From NCBI GenBank assembly GCA_009776725.1, contig WRNE01000019.1:1-34308 (forward strand): a DNA stretch of 34,308 nucleotides, in the 5' to 3' direction. The stretch comes from Coriobacteriia bacterium (GTDB lineage: Bacteria; Actinomycetota; Coriobacteriia; Coriobacteriales; UBA8131). Below the pieces are notes generated by a model that saw only the letters and a list, made by a program, of their open reading frames with translations, had not been told where the DNA came from and did no database searches. Shown here in pieces: positions 1 to 7,958 of the stretch (position 1 is its first letter; each line of letters starts with the position of its first letter). The position numbers and the translations under genes are program-made.

Positions 1-417
1 TTTTTCGTGCATTTCCGCCGGTTTTGCAGACGATGTCTGGTGCGTTTACCCTGGATATGCCATATTTTTGTTATGTGGTGCGATGAGTTTGCGAATTTAC
101 CTTGATTTTTTACTCTCCCGATAAAGGAAGTTCGGGGTCTCCCTGACAAGCCATGTCTGTTATGCGGTGATAGCCGTATATACAAACAATATGCTTGCCT
201 AAATGATAAGGTAGTAGACGCATGGGATTCGGTGGTACGGTAATATACTCTTGAAGAGTATATTACCCGCTGTGACACTTTCGTCAAGCCACAAAGTACT
301 GTGGGGTGACGACGAGGATTGATGGGAAATCGTTGTTTTTCAGCGGGAAAAATGCTACACCTGATTAGAAATCTCTTTAAGGATTTAAACAAATCAGTTT
401 ATTAGTGGAGAAATATA
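1..417. other. A+T-rich non-coding stretch before the immunity gene
   Basis: I see no convincing gene here. The stretch holds the perfect palindrome at 239-267. Positions 1-45 loosely resemble the right end of the 150-bp repeat family found elsewhere in the window (the shared pieces are TTTTTC, ATTTCC and TGCAGAC). A 27-codon ATG frame starts at 322, but it has no ribosome binding site and is not called. Confidence 0.5.
239..267. repeat. 29-bp perfect palindrome
   Basis: The arms GGTAATATACTCTT and AAGAGTATATTACC are exact reverse complements around a single central G. There is no T-run after it, so it is a poor terminator. It lies 150 bp upstream of the orphan immunity gene and 1.3 kb from the recombinase remnant. 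It could be an operator for a dimeric regulator or a recombination or integration site; the sequence does not decide between these. Confidence 0.75.
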
Positions 418-1533
418 ATGTTATTTGAACTAACAAACGAGCAACGTTATTACTTAGGTTTGACACAAGTGCATAAATCATGGGAACGAATAGAATTTGA
501 TGAAAATACCTACTTATATTTTCATGACGATAAATTAGTCAAAATAATCAATGTTTCTGAAAACATGTATTATGAAAGCGAATTGAACGAAACAACAGCA
601 GAAAACAGAACATTGATATTACCCAAAACAAGTAAAGGCAAGATTAGGAAATTAAACCAGACAGCACTTCGGTCTTTGCGCGGTATCGGTGTTTATTTTT
701 ACTTCGGTAACGGTGATATTCAGATTAGTAATTTCACAACACAAACAACGTTTTTTTCATCAAGATGGGGAGAAGAAAAAATAGATAACCTTGAGGGAAT
801 GCAAAAATGGCTGAATTGGTGGATTAGCGATACAACTGCCAATGATATAAACGATATAGAACTCTTTAAGCTGTCTACAAGACAACATTGTAAATATAGA
901 GAAGGTGATTTTTTCGCTTTCAAGACCGGCAGACGACAATATGGCTTTGGTCGCATATTGTTGGTAATTGCCCCTATAAGAAAAGCTGTAGAAGAAGGCA
1001 AAGTTGATGAAAAGCATTATGGTTTAATGAACTTAATGGGTAAGGCATTAGTTATAAAAGTGTATAAAATAACAAGCGATACAACAGATATGGATCTTAA
1101 TGAACTTAAACAATGCGAGGCTTTTTTATCCCAATACATTATGGATAATGTATTTTACTATGGCGAATATAAAATCTTGGAGAACTTGCCACTTGAACCG
1201 TTTGAGCTTGAATTTCCTGTCTCATATAGCAGAAGCATCAATGCTCTTGATAAAGATACTGTGTATCTTCAATACGGACTGATTTATAAAGAAACACATA
1301 TATCAAAATATAGCAAATATCTAACCGACCCGAATAATGAATTCATGGGCGTAAATAATCCTTTTAGAAATTCCTCCATAGGTTTTTATGTAGATACTTC
1401 CCCTTATCATATGGAGTTGGATTTACGAAGCTTACATAATGCGAATATAAAGCATGAGATATTTGATTTTTTCGGTTTAGATGCAAACAAGAGTTATTAT
1501 GAAAATTATCTAGAATACCAACACACAAAATAA
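418..1533 (+). CDS. Imm26-like immunity protein (orphan)
   Basis: A 371-residue soluble protein without signal peptide or membrane segments. ATG is preceded by GGAG at good spacing. Residues about 160-184 (REGDFFAF, then QYGFGRILLVI) match the start of the Imm26 immunity family, whose hallmark is a GD-x-FA-x-n-YGFGR-hydrophobic pattern. The N-terminal half (LTNEQRYYLGL at the start, a LPKTSKGK stretch near residue 69) resembles the extra domain often attached to such proteins, by memory only. Imm26-type proteins are predicted to neutralise polymorphic toxins. No toxin gene lies next to it, so it may be an orphan that protects against toxins of other strains. Base composition is strikingly A+T-rich compared with genes after 2234, and a dead recombinase follows, which suggests horizontal transfer. 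The toxin it would counter cannot be named. Confidence 0.6.
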   Translation: MLFELTNEQRYYLGLTQVHKSWERIEFDENTYLYFHDDKLVKIINVSENMYYESELNETTAENRTLILPKTSKGKIRKLNQTALRSLRGIGVYFYFGNGDIQISNFTTQTTFFSSRWGEEKIDNLEGMQKWLNWWISDTTANDINDIELFKLSTRQHCKYREGDFFAFKTGRRQYGFGRILLVIAPIRKAVEEGKVDEKHYGLMNLMGKALVIKVYKITSDTTDMDLNELKQCEAFLSQYIMDNVFYYGEYKILENLPLEPFELEFPVSYSRSINALDKDTVYLQYGLIYKETHISKYSKYLTDPNNEFMGVNNPFRNSSIGFYVDTSPYHMELDLRSLHNANIKHEIFDFFGLDANKSYYENYLEYQHTK

Positions 1534-1569
1534 GCATTGTTGACAACAACAAAAGTCAGGTGAACCCAT

Positions 1570-2002
1570 ATAAAAGCTGTATTTTACGCGCGATACAGCT
1601 CCGATTCCCAAAATGAAAGTAGTATTGAGAGACAAACTCCACGAGTGTTCAGAATACGCCGAAAGCAAGGTTATACTGTCTTAAATATCTACAGGGCGAT
1701 ATTGAAGAGTAACCTCGTAAACGTGGTGTCTGTCAAAGAAAGCGTCTCAAACGGACCGGGAGCATTATTCATGAATCCCTGCTTGAGGGAATGGCAGATT
1801 ATTATTCCGCTGAATTTGGCATTAACGTCAAGAGTGAACAATAGATAACGCACTGAAATGTAAGGCAACCGACGGCATAATTCCTTTTGGCTACATCATC
1901 AGCTCTGAGCGGTATTACGAAATAGACTCGCTGATCACCCCTATTGTCCATGTGATCTTCGCGCTCTACGCCGATAGACAAACCAAGGGCGAAACCAGCT
2001 AG
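1570..2002 (+). pseudogene. Decayed serine recombinase (frameshifted, internally deleted)
   Basis: Pieces of one large serine recombinase lie in order but in different frames. From 1573 one frame reads KAVFYARYSSDSQNESSIE, the N-terminal resolvase motif with the catalytic serine. About 1642 a second frame reads ECSEYAESK, then the first frame resumes with GYTVLNIY. About 1760-1840 another frame reads HESLLEGMADYYSAEF. From about 1850 a shifted frame reads NALKCKATDGIIPFGYII, then YYEIDSLITPIVHVIFALYA, the typical recombinase-domain signature. It ends in a stop at 2000-2002, after which ELN may continue the family in frame. No start codon remains (ATA where ATG is expected), and much of the catalytic domain between GYTVLNIY and the VSVKESVSNGPG segment is deleted. 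It is the fossil of a mobile element of the clostridial large-serine-recombinase type; residues to about 2110 may also belong to it. Confidence 0.85.
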
Positions 2003-2233
2003 GAATTAAACTGTTGCTCTCTCACAAATGATTTGGTGAGAAGGGTATGGAATGCCTGATTAGGAACATCGGGCACATGAATGTTCTTATCCCTGTTTTA
2101 CAAATTGTTTAAATCCAGTACAATGGCAGACAGGTTTTATATGTTTGATTGCTGACAATACTAGCATCAATCGTTAAGGGAATAGAATTACCGGGTTTTT
2201 TCAAGCGTGCTTTTATAATGAGAGGGAGTCGCT

Positions 2234-4729
2234 GTGAGTGTTAAATCCAAGAGGTATTTGGCTTTTCGAAGTCTTTCGTGTTTTTTGCTGGTTTTCATAT
2301 TAATGTTTAGTGCGGGTATTATTCCTGCAAACCAAGCGCGTGCAGACGAGCTGATCGAGGTCTTAGACGACATCGCAACCGTTAAAAACGCCTATGTCAA
2401 CGGGTCGTCTTCTACACAAAACGGCACAGCTAATAACCCTGTCAACGTAGCGCTTGACGATCAAATCAGGTACACCATAACCACTAGCAATGTCAAAGAA
2501 GTTGGTACAACCAGTGCCGAGTACGACATTTTATTTGTGTTGGACTGGTCGAACTCCATGAGCGCCTATATGAACAGCTCCAACCAGATGGCTCGTTTAT
2601 ACCAGCGCCAAGTACTTCTGGACATGTGTGATTTTGTTATGGCGAATTACCCTGGAAGCCGCATTGCCGTGCTTGCCCTTAATTCTGCCAGGCCTTGCTA
2701 CAACGACCCCCAGTATACTAACATCCAGTTCCAAACTGATTTCATTACTTCTGCACAATACAGCACAGAGCGCACCACGATATCTAATGCTTTTAATATA
2801 AATCCGTCTTACATGAATGATGACAATGCTACCTTCCTAAAAGCAGCTACCGACAAGATGGCTGGTATTGCCTCAAGTTTGGGAGGGCCTGAAACAGGTG
2901 GGGCAAAGACTATTATTCCCCGTACCGGAGACAACCTGGACAAGCGCATTCCAGTCATTATGTTAATGACTGACTTTCAAATGCATGAAGAAAACGACTA
3001 TGCGAATAACTCAGGCCAACCATATTGGTCGGTAGTCATGAAAGGCCATGCTGACCGATTCGACAGCCTGTACCCTAAAGGCGTCTTGCAGATGGTGCGT
3101 TTCGACCATATTAACAATAGTAACTACAGTAATGCGACTTTTGACAACTACATGAGAAACAATGTTGTGACAAGCAGCCGTCCACATTGGGGCTTCACGA
3201 AAATTCCTTATAACACAGCCTACAACTCAGCTTTGAACAACATTAAGACTACTTTTACCGATACAGTGCCCTTCTATGGCGAGCAGGGAACAATTGTTAC
3301 CGATGTTGTTCCTCAAGGGCTCGATGTCAATGTGAGCAGCATTAGCCATGCCGGCTCTTACAATGCAAGTACAAGAACGATTACTTGGGATTTGTCCGAC
3401 TATGACTCTGGCCAAGTCAGCGTTGAGTTTGTGGCAACAGTCAAACAGCAGCCAATGAGCTATACAAACACTGCAACGTCGACCTTCTACGACAATACTT
3501 CCAGCTCAAGTAACACTACCTATCATCGGACTTCGCCCTTTGGCGTTACAGAGCGTTTTCGTGAACTAGGCAACGAGGACAATATATTAAGCGACAGCCT
3601 TGACAACAATGTCGTTGAACTGCCCAACAACTCGTACTCGCCAAGTACTGGGATCCCTCCTGCAACCCTCACGAAAGGCGGGGTGATTTACTATTATTAC
3701 GGCTACCGGGCTGGCAGCTTAGCTATCAACACGACCCTTCATTCGGCATTGCCCAGTGTTCTTATCCCCAATGTGACCGCATCGACCACGGTTACCTATC
3801 TGTATGTCCAGCGGCCCGTCAAAGACGCCTACATCAACAACTCGCAACAAAGCCAAAACGGCAGTACGAGCATGCCCCAGATTGTCAAACGCGGCGATCT
3901 GATCACATATGAGATTGCCATTAGGAATGACGATCCGGACCTTTTAGCGACATCATTTACGGTTGTTGACGTGTTGCCCCTCGGCTTGACTTATGTCAGC
4001 CACACCAATGTCAACGGCAGCAGCTTTGTAAACGACGGGCAAACCTGTACTTGGTCGTGGGCAAATCCGCCACAGGGCGAGACGAAGGTCTCCGTGACAG
4101 CCAGGGTCGAGCCAGGCAATGAGACTGCTTTTGTGAACTTTGCTACCTATAACCGTGGTTCGCATAGTATTGAGACAAACAGGACATACCATGAGCTTTT
4201 GTTAGAACGGGCGTTTGAGTTTTATAAGGTAAACGAGAACGACGACCCGATGGCAAACGTGATTTTTGGCCTCTATACCTGCACGGATGCTAACCCAGCC
4301 ACCCATAACCATTCCTGGCTAGTTACCAATGAGGCCTCTTGTTGTTGGGGAGACATGCAAACAGCAACCAGCGACTCTGACGGCTACGTAACGTTCACAG
4401 GCCTACAGCCAGGCACATACATGCTGGTTGAACTGGAGACTTGGGAGGCTTACCAGCTGCCTCAGGGCCAATGGCTGATCACCATTGACGACAGCCTTGA
4501 GCTGACCATTACAGCACATGGCCCAAATCCGACCACCATGCCCCCAGCCTTCAAGAACAGCCTCGAAGACGGCGTGCTCTTGTTGCCCAACTACCCTCAG
4601 CTGATGATGCCGGAAGCAGGTGGCGTGAGCATGGTTTTATCCACAGTAATTGGAATCTGCGTCCTAGTTGGAGGCAGCCTGTACGCTTTAGCTCCAGCCA
4701 AAAGGAAGCAAGGCGAATTGGCAGTCTAG
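2234..4729 (+). CDS. Sortase-anchored surface protein with VWA, DUF11-like and SpaA-like domains
   Basis: An 831-residue exported wall protein. The start is GTG, with GGGAG just upstream. Residues 1-37 form a signal peptide (basic start, hydrophobic 16-31, ARA cleavage site). Residues 48-86 look like the first strands of a DUF11 repeat. A von Willebrand A domain runs from about 97 to 340 with the MIDAS motif D104-x-S106-x-S108. The DUF11 fold seems to resume near 352 (TIVTDVVPQGLDV) to about 400. A second DUF11-like domain lies at 528-645 and opens with a similar K-x-AY-x-N...QNG stretch. A SpaA/Cna-B-like domain spans about 657-775 (RAFEFYKVNENDDPMA, then LQPGTYMLVELETW). The C-terminus has a sorting signal with MPEAGG at 792-797 in place of LPxTG, a hydrophobic segment at 801-822 and a basic tail. 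This is a pilin-tip or adhesin-like layout. It is probably a single-gene unit, as the next gene is convergent. Confidence 0.85.
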   Translation: MSVKSKRYLAFRSLSCFLLVFILMFSAGIIPANQARADELIEVLDDIATVKNAYVNGSSSTQNGTANNPVNVALDDQIRYTITTSNVKEVGTTSAEYDILFVLDWSNSMSAYMNSSNQMARLYQRQVLLDMCDFVMANYPGSRIAVLALNSARPCYNDPQYTNIQFQTDFITSAQYSTERTTISNAFNINPSYMNDDNATFLKAATDKMAGIASSLGGPETGGAKTIIPRTGDNLDKRIPVIMLMTDFQMHEENDYANNSGQPYWSVVMKGHADRFDSLYPKGVLQMVRFDHINNSNYSNATFDNYMRNNVVTSSRPHWGFTKIPYNTAYNSALNNIKTTFTDTVPFYGEQGTIVTDVVPQGLDVNVSSISHAGSYNASTRTITWDLSDYDSGQVSVEFVATVKQQPMSYTNTATSTFYDNTSSSSNTTYHRTSPFGVTERFRELGNEDNILSDSLDNNVVELPNNSYSPSTGIPPATLTKGGVIYYYYGYRAGSLAINTTLHSALPSVLIPNVTASTTVTYLYVQRPVKDAYINNSQQSQNGSTSMPQIVKRGDLITYEIAIRNDDPDLLATSFTVVDVLPLGLTYVSHTNVNGSSFVNDGQTCTWSWANPPQGETKVSVTARVEPGNETAFVNFATYNRGSHSIETNRTYHELLLERAFEFYKVNENDDPMANVIFGLYTCTDANPATHNHSWLVTNEASCCWGDMQTATSDSDGYVTFTGLQPGTYMLVELETWEAYQLPQGQWLITIDDSLELTITAHGPNPTTMPPAFKNSLEDGVLLLPNYPQLMMPEAGGVSMVLSTVIGICVLVGGSLYALAPAKRKQGELAV

Positions 4730-4747
4730 GCAAGCCTGACGGATAGT

Positions 4748-5338
4748 TTAAGAAAAGCTTGCTTCAAAGACACAGTCTTTTCCGCCGCTGGCAAAGGTTT
4801 CGACAATACGCATCGTACACTTTTTGTCGAGATAGACAAATTGCAGGATACTCTTAACTGACCCTTGGCAGCATTGGCACCAGCTTGTCGAAGGTGGTTT
4901 GACCAGGCTGTTCTTAATAATGCTGCAAGCGCAGGCGTCACCGAAGCCAAAGTGACAGACGAGCTTGCCGTCTTGGTATTCGACAAGCTTTCCCACCCGA
5001 CCGCGGCCGTCGAGAAACTGCGCGACGGCCTTGAGGTAGGCCTGGTCGTCGTCGGGGTACTGGTCGCGAATCTGGGGAAAGTACTTCTTGTTGTAGGCGC
5101 TGTATTTGTTCGCCTTAATGCAGGCGGTTTCTTCGCGGATCGTTTTGAAGTCATCGGGAGAAAGACTTGTCTCAAGCCTATCGATAAGCGTTATCACCCA
5201 GTCAGCAGTCTCCGTACGCGAGCTCATGTCGTCTTCTAGGCCCTCTATTCCCGCTAGTACCGTCTCAGCGCTGCCCTTGCCAAGGCGGGCATCGATTTGT
5301 TTGCGCAAACGGATAAGGTGTTTTTGCGTTGTCTCCAT
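4748..5338 (-). CDS. Small Cys-rich protein, possibly DUF6144-like
   Basis: A 196-residue soluble protein. I chose the ATG at 5338 because GGAG lies 7 bases before it; the frame stays open to 5428, but those extra residues come mostly from a pentanucleotide repeat. The N-terminal half is helical and charged. The C-terminal half has nine-cysteine-type clustering: C128, C136, C138, C154, C156, C157, C174 and C189, plus C73 earlier. The ending (RIVETFASGGKDCVFEASF) resembles the last strands of V4R or DUF6144-type proteins, where a GG-x-x-C-x-F motif closes the fold. A metal- or small-molecule-binding role is plausible, but the function is unknown. It is convergent with the surface protein and divergent from the PadR operon. 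Confidence 0.7.
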   Translation of the reverse strand: METTQKHLIRLRKQIDARLGKGSAETVLAGIEGLEDDMSSRTETADWVITLIDRLETSLSPDDFKTIREETACIKANKYSAYNKKYFPQIRDQYPDDDQAYLKAVAQFLDGRGRVGKLVEYQDGKLVCHFGFGDACACSIIKNSLVKPPSTSWCQCCQGSVKSILQFVYLDKKCTMRIVETFASGGKDCVFEASFS

Positions 5339-5382
5339 ATAACTGCTCCAGTGCTCTAGTGTGAACAAATGCAAGGCTGCCT

Positions 5383-5412
5383 TTGCCTTGCCTTGCCTTG
5401 CCTTGCCTTGCC
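5383..5412. repeat. Six tandem TTGCC units (pentanucleotide microsatellite)
   Basis: Six perfect TTGCC copies (GGCAA on the minus strand) lie 45-74 bases upstream of the ATG of the Cys-rich minus-strand gene. Copy-number change by slippage would alter promoter spacing. It would also change the frame of the longer open reading frame that starts at 5428, because five is not a multiple of three. This is the form of a phase-variable locus. Confidence 0.9.
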
Positions 5413-5459
5413 TCATATTGTAAAGCAAGCGGCTGAGTCAGAGCTTGCGCCTGAAGGTA

Positions 5460-5500
5460 TTGACATACTGTGTGCTACACTATATATTGTTACCTACAAT
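5460..5500 (+). promoter_or_regulatory. Promoter and possible operator of the PadR-HAAS-ABC operon
   Basis: TTGACA at 5460-5465 and TATATT at 5483-5488 are separated by exactly 17 bases. A dyad ATTGT-TACCT-ACAAT covers 5486-5500, overlapping the -10 element. A PadR protein is encoded directly downstream, so autoregulation at this dyad is the natural guess. Confidence 0.65.
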
Positions 5501-5553
5501 AATGTTAGTCGGACAAGAGTGGTGGGTTTTTCAAGAACAATGTGGGCACGAGC

Positions 5554-5901
5554 ATGAATAAAGACGAATTGGTTTCCGGTTTTATTCTAGAGCTACGGCG
5601 AGGCACTGTTGTCTTGTGTGTCTTAGCAAAGCTCAAACAAGCAACCTACGGTTATAACTTGATTCCTACCCTGGCTGAATCAGGGATCGCTATCGAAGCC
5701 AATACCCTATACCCCTTGCTGAGGCGGTTGGAGAGCCAGGGCTTGTTGACAAGCGAATGGAACACCGAAGGCCCCAAGCCTCGTAAATACTATCAAACTA
5801 CTGAAGAGGGGCAGGCGGTGCTTCACGAGCTTGTCAAGCATTGGGAGGCCATCGTTAGTGGCTTGAATACTGTTTTGGGAGAAAACGATCATGAAATATG
5901 A
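5554..5901 (+). CDS. PadR-family transcriptional regulator
   Basis: A 115-residue winged-helix regulator. The pattern is typical of PadR: RRGTVVLCVLAKLKQATYGY near the start, then NTLYPLLRRLESQGLL (recognition helix and wing) and GPKPRKYYQTTEEG (wing, then the start of the C-terminal helix). An in-frame GTG at 5542 would add four residues; I prefer the ATG at 5554. Its 3' end overlaps the next gene by 11 bases, so the two are translationally coupled. PadR plus HAAS membrane protein is a common module in Gram-positive bacteria, in which PadR represses the linked operon until a ligand or stress releases it. Confidence 0.88.
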   Translation: MNKDELVSGFILELRRGTVVLCVLAKLKQATYGYNLIPTLAESGIAIEANTLYPLLRRLESQGLLTSEWNTEGPKPRKYYQTTEEGQAVLHELVKHWEAIVSGLNTVLGENDHEI

Positions 5902-6901
5902 TTTAGTCGAACGCTATATTTATGCTGTTACAAGGCTTTTGCCTGCCAAAATGCGGGCAGATGTTGAAATGGAGCTGGACAGTCTGATAACCGAGATGCT
6001 AGCCGAGCGCTGCGGGCCAATCACGCCGAGCGATAAAGATATCCGCGTCGTCCTCACAGACTTAGGTACTCCTGATGAGCTCGCAGCAAAGTATATTAGC
6101 GACGAGCACTCCGCATTGATCAGCGGAACGTATTATTTTACTTACATGCGTCTGTTAAAGATCGTAATGCCCATTGTATGCATTGCGGTCTTTTTCTCCA
6201 TGTTACTGGCGCAAATCATCGAACTTGTAGCTGCGCCGCCTAACAACGTTTTGTTCATATTCCAATTCGTCGGGCAAGCCATTGGGGCAGCTATAGCTGG
6301 GGCTATTTGGGCTTTTGCTGTGATAACCTTTATTTTTGCCGTTCTTGAACGTCAGCAAGCTAGCATTGACACTAGCGATTTTCTAGCCAGCCTGCCATCC
6401 ATACCCAAGCCGACAAGCTCCATCAAAAGATTGGAGCCCATCATTGGCATGGTCTTTTCTATTGCCGGTGTGGTTTTGTTTATTGGCTTTCCCCAAGTCT
6501 TTAGGATATATTTCAGCGATTATGGCTGGCTGCCGGTATTTAATATCCAAACCCTGCAAAGTCTCTGGCTTCCGATACTAGGCAGTGTGGTTTTGGGCCT
6601 ATTCAAAGAAGCTGTGAAACTGGTGGAAGGCCACTACAACGCGAGGGTGGCAATTTCTACTTGCCTGGCTAATGCGTTGTCCATGGCCTGTATGGGGTAT
6701 GTCTTATTGAATCGAGGCATCTTAAACCCTGACCTGCTAAGCCATCTGAAGGCTTTACTGGCAGACATATCTGCTTCGGGCGAAGGCATCATCCAAGCCC
6801 TCGTTTTGAGTTCCAATGCAATACTGTTTGCTATCATTTGCTTCGCTTTGATACTGGAATGCGCCACCGCCTTGTTTAGAACATGGAAAAACCGGATATG
6901 A
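5891..6901 (+). CDS. HAAS-domain multipass membrane protein
   Basis: A 336-residue protein. Residues 1-72 form a HAAS (DUF1700-like) domain: YDLVERYIYAVTRLLP, then a helical stretch, then DLGTPDELAAKYI. About six membrane helices follow, in two groups separated by a loop around residues 150-180 (polar, proline-rich). HAAS proteins accompany PadR regulators and are thought to relay or modulate membrane signals; the ligand is unknown. The start overlaps padR, and the ABC ATPase begins 28 bases after the stop, so all belong to one transcription unit. Confidence 0.8.
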   Translation: MKYDLVERYIYAVTRLLPAKMRADVEMELDSLITEMLAERCGPITPSDKDIRVVLTDLGTPDELAAKYISDEHSALISGTYYFTYMRLLKIVMPIVCIAVFFSMLLAQIIELVAAPPNNVLFIFQFVGQAIGAAIAGAIWAFAVITFIFAVLERQQASIDTSDFLASLPSIPKPTSSIKRLEPIIGMVFSIAGVVLFIGFPQVFRIYFSDYGWLPVFNIQTLQSLWLPILGSVVLGLFKEAVKLVEGHYNARVAISTCLANALSMACMGYVLLNRGILNPDLLSHLKALLADISASGEGIIQALVLSSNAILFAIICFALILECATALFRTWKNRI

Positions 6902-6929
6902 GAACAGACGACTACATGGGACAGCCATT

Positions 6930-7904
6930 ATGATCGAGTTAACAGGCATCAATAAGACCTACCGGGTCGCCAAACGGCAAGCTGGACTGGGGCGTGCAGT
7001 AAAGGCGCTCTTTGCCCGCGAATTCGAGCTTGTCCGCGCCCTGGACGATGTCAGCTTCCGTATTGGCGACGGCGAGATGGTTGGCTATATTGGGCCAAAC
7101 GGGGCTGGCAAAAGCACCACGATCAAGATCATGTGCGGGATCTTGGTCCCTGACAGCGGAGCCTGCATAGTCAACGGCTACACTCCATGGCTCGACCGCA
7201 AGTCCTACGTGCGCGAGATCGGTGTGATTTTCGGCCAACGCAGCCAACTGTGGTGGGATGTCCCGGTGATCGACAGCTTTGAGCTGATACGCGACATCTA
7301 TGCAATCAACGACCAGGCCTACCAGCGCAACCTCAGCGAGCTGACAGAGTTGCTCGACCTTGGAGAGATCGTCAAAACCCCGACCCGCACACTGAGCCTC
7401 GGCCAACGCATGCGCTGTGAGATAGCAGCTTCGCTTCTGCATGACCCCAAAATCCTCTTTTTGGACGAGCCCACCATTGGCTTGGACGCGGTTTCGAAAA
7501 TTGCCGTCCGCCAGTTTATTAAAAAGCTTAATGCGGAGAAGGGCACGACGGTGATCTTGACTACCCACGATATGCAAGACATCGAGGCTCTGACTGAGCG
7601 TATCATCCTCATCGGCAAAGGGCGGATCTTGCTCGACGGGAGCCTTGACGAGTTGAAGAAGCGCTCGTCTGAACGCAAGACTTTGGTGGTTGAATACAGT
7701 GGGGGACTTCCCGCAATCATCGAAGGCATGGTGGTCAACGAGTCCAAAGAGGGGCGTTTGGTCCTTGAAATTGATCCTTTTACATTGCCTGTATCAGACG
7801 CTATTACCTACCTCGCCTCTCAGACAGAGTTGACTGATGTTTCGGTAACTGGTGCTACCGCCGAAGAGATGGTTGCTGCTTTGTACCGGGAGTACAGTAT
7901 ATGA
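6930..7904 (+). CDS. ABC-2 type exporter, ATP-binding subunit
   Basis: A 324-residue ATPase. Visible motifs are Walker A GPNGAGKST at 55-63, Q-loop around 103-106 (GQRSQLWWD), signature LSLGQ at 155-159 (LSLGQ in place of LSGGQ), Walker B ILFLDE at 175-180 and the H-loop histidine H213. The insert before Walker A (residues 15-35) and the C-terminal extension of about 80 residues are typical of the NatA-like subfamily that pairs with two ABC-2 permeases. It powers export through the two membrane proteins encoded next. The substrate cannot be read from sequence; relatives have been linked to drug, viologen or lipid-like export. Confidence 0.92.
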   Translation: MIELTGINKTYRVAKRQAGLGRAVKALFAREFELVRALDDVSFRIGDGEMVGYIGPNGAGKSTTIKIMCGILVPDSGACIVNGYTPWLDRKSYVREIGVIFGQRSQLWWDVPVIDSFELIRDIYAINDQAYQRNLSELTELLDLGEIVKTPTRTLSLGQRMRCEIAASLLHDPKILFLDEPTIGLDAVSKIAVRQFIKKLNAEKGTTVILTTHDMQDIEALTERIILIGKGRILLDGSLDELKKRSSERKTLVVEYSGGLPAIIEGMVVNESKEGRLVLEIDPFTLPVSDAITYLASQTELTDVSVTGATAEEMVAALYREYSI

Positions 7905-7958
7905 GCGTGAGGTTACAGGCTGCGCAGTGCCTGGCATCATGGCCAGCGAGTGCCTGAT

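Noticed and set aside
1..45. Possible fourth, truncated copy of the 150-bp element at the window start
   Set aside because: Only short pieces (TTTTTC, ATTTCC, TGCAGAC) align and the final inverted end does not match well; sequence left of the window is needed.
322..405. 27-codon frame upstream of the immunity gene
   Set aside because: No ribosome binding site, no recognisable protein, and too short.
4730..4763. GCAAGC/GCTTGC hairpin as terminator after the surface protein
   Set aside because: Six-base arms with a 21-base loop and no T-run; it lies partly within the convergent gene.
6939..7577. Long minus-strand frame (212 codons) across the ABC ATPase gene
   Set aside because: It mirrors the codon pattern of the strongly supported plus-strand ATPase and has no recognisable domain.
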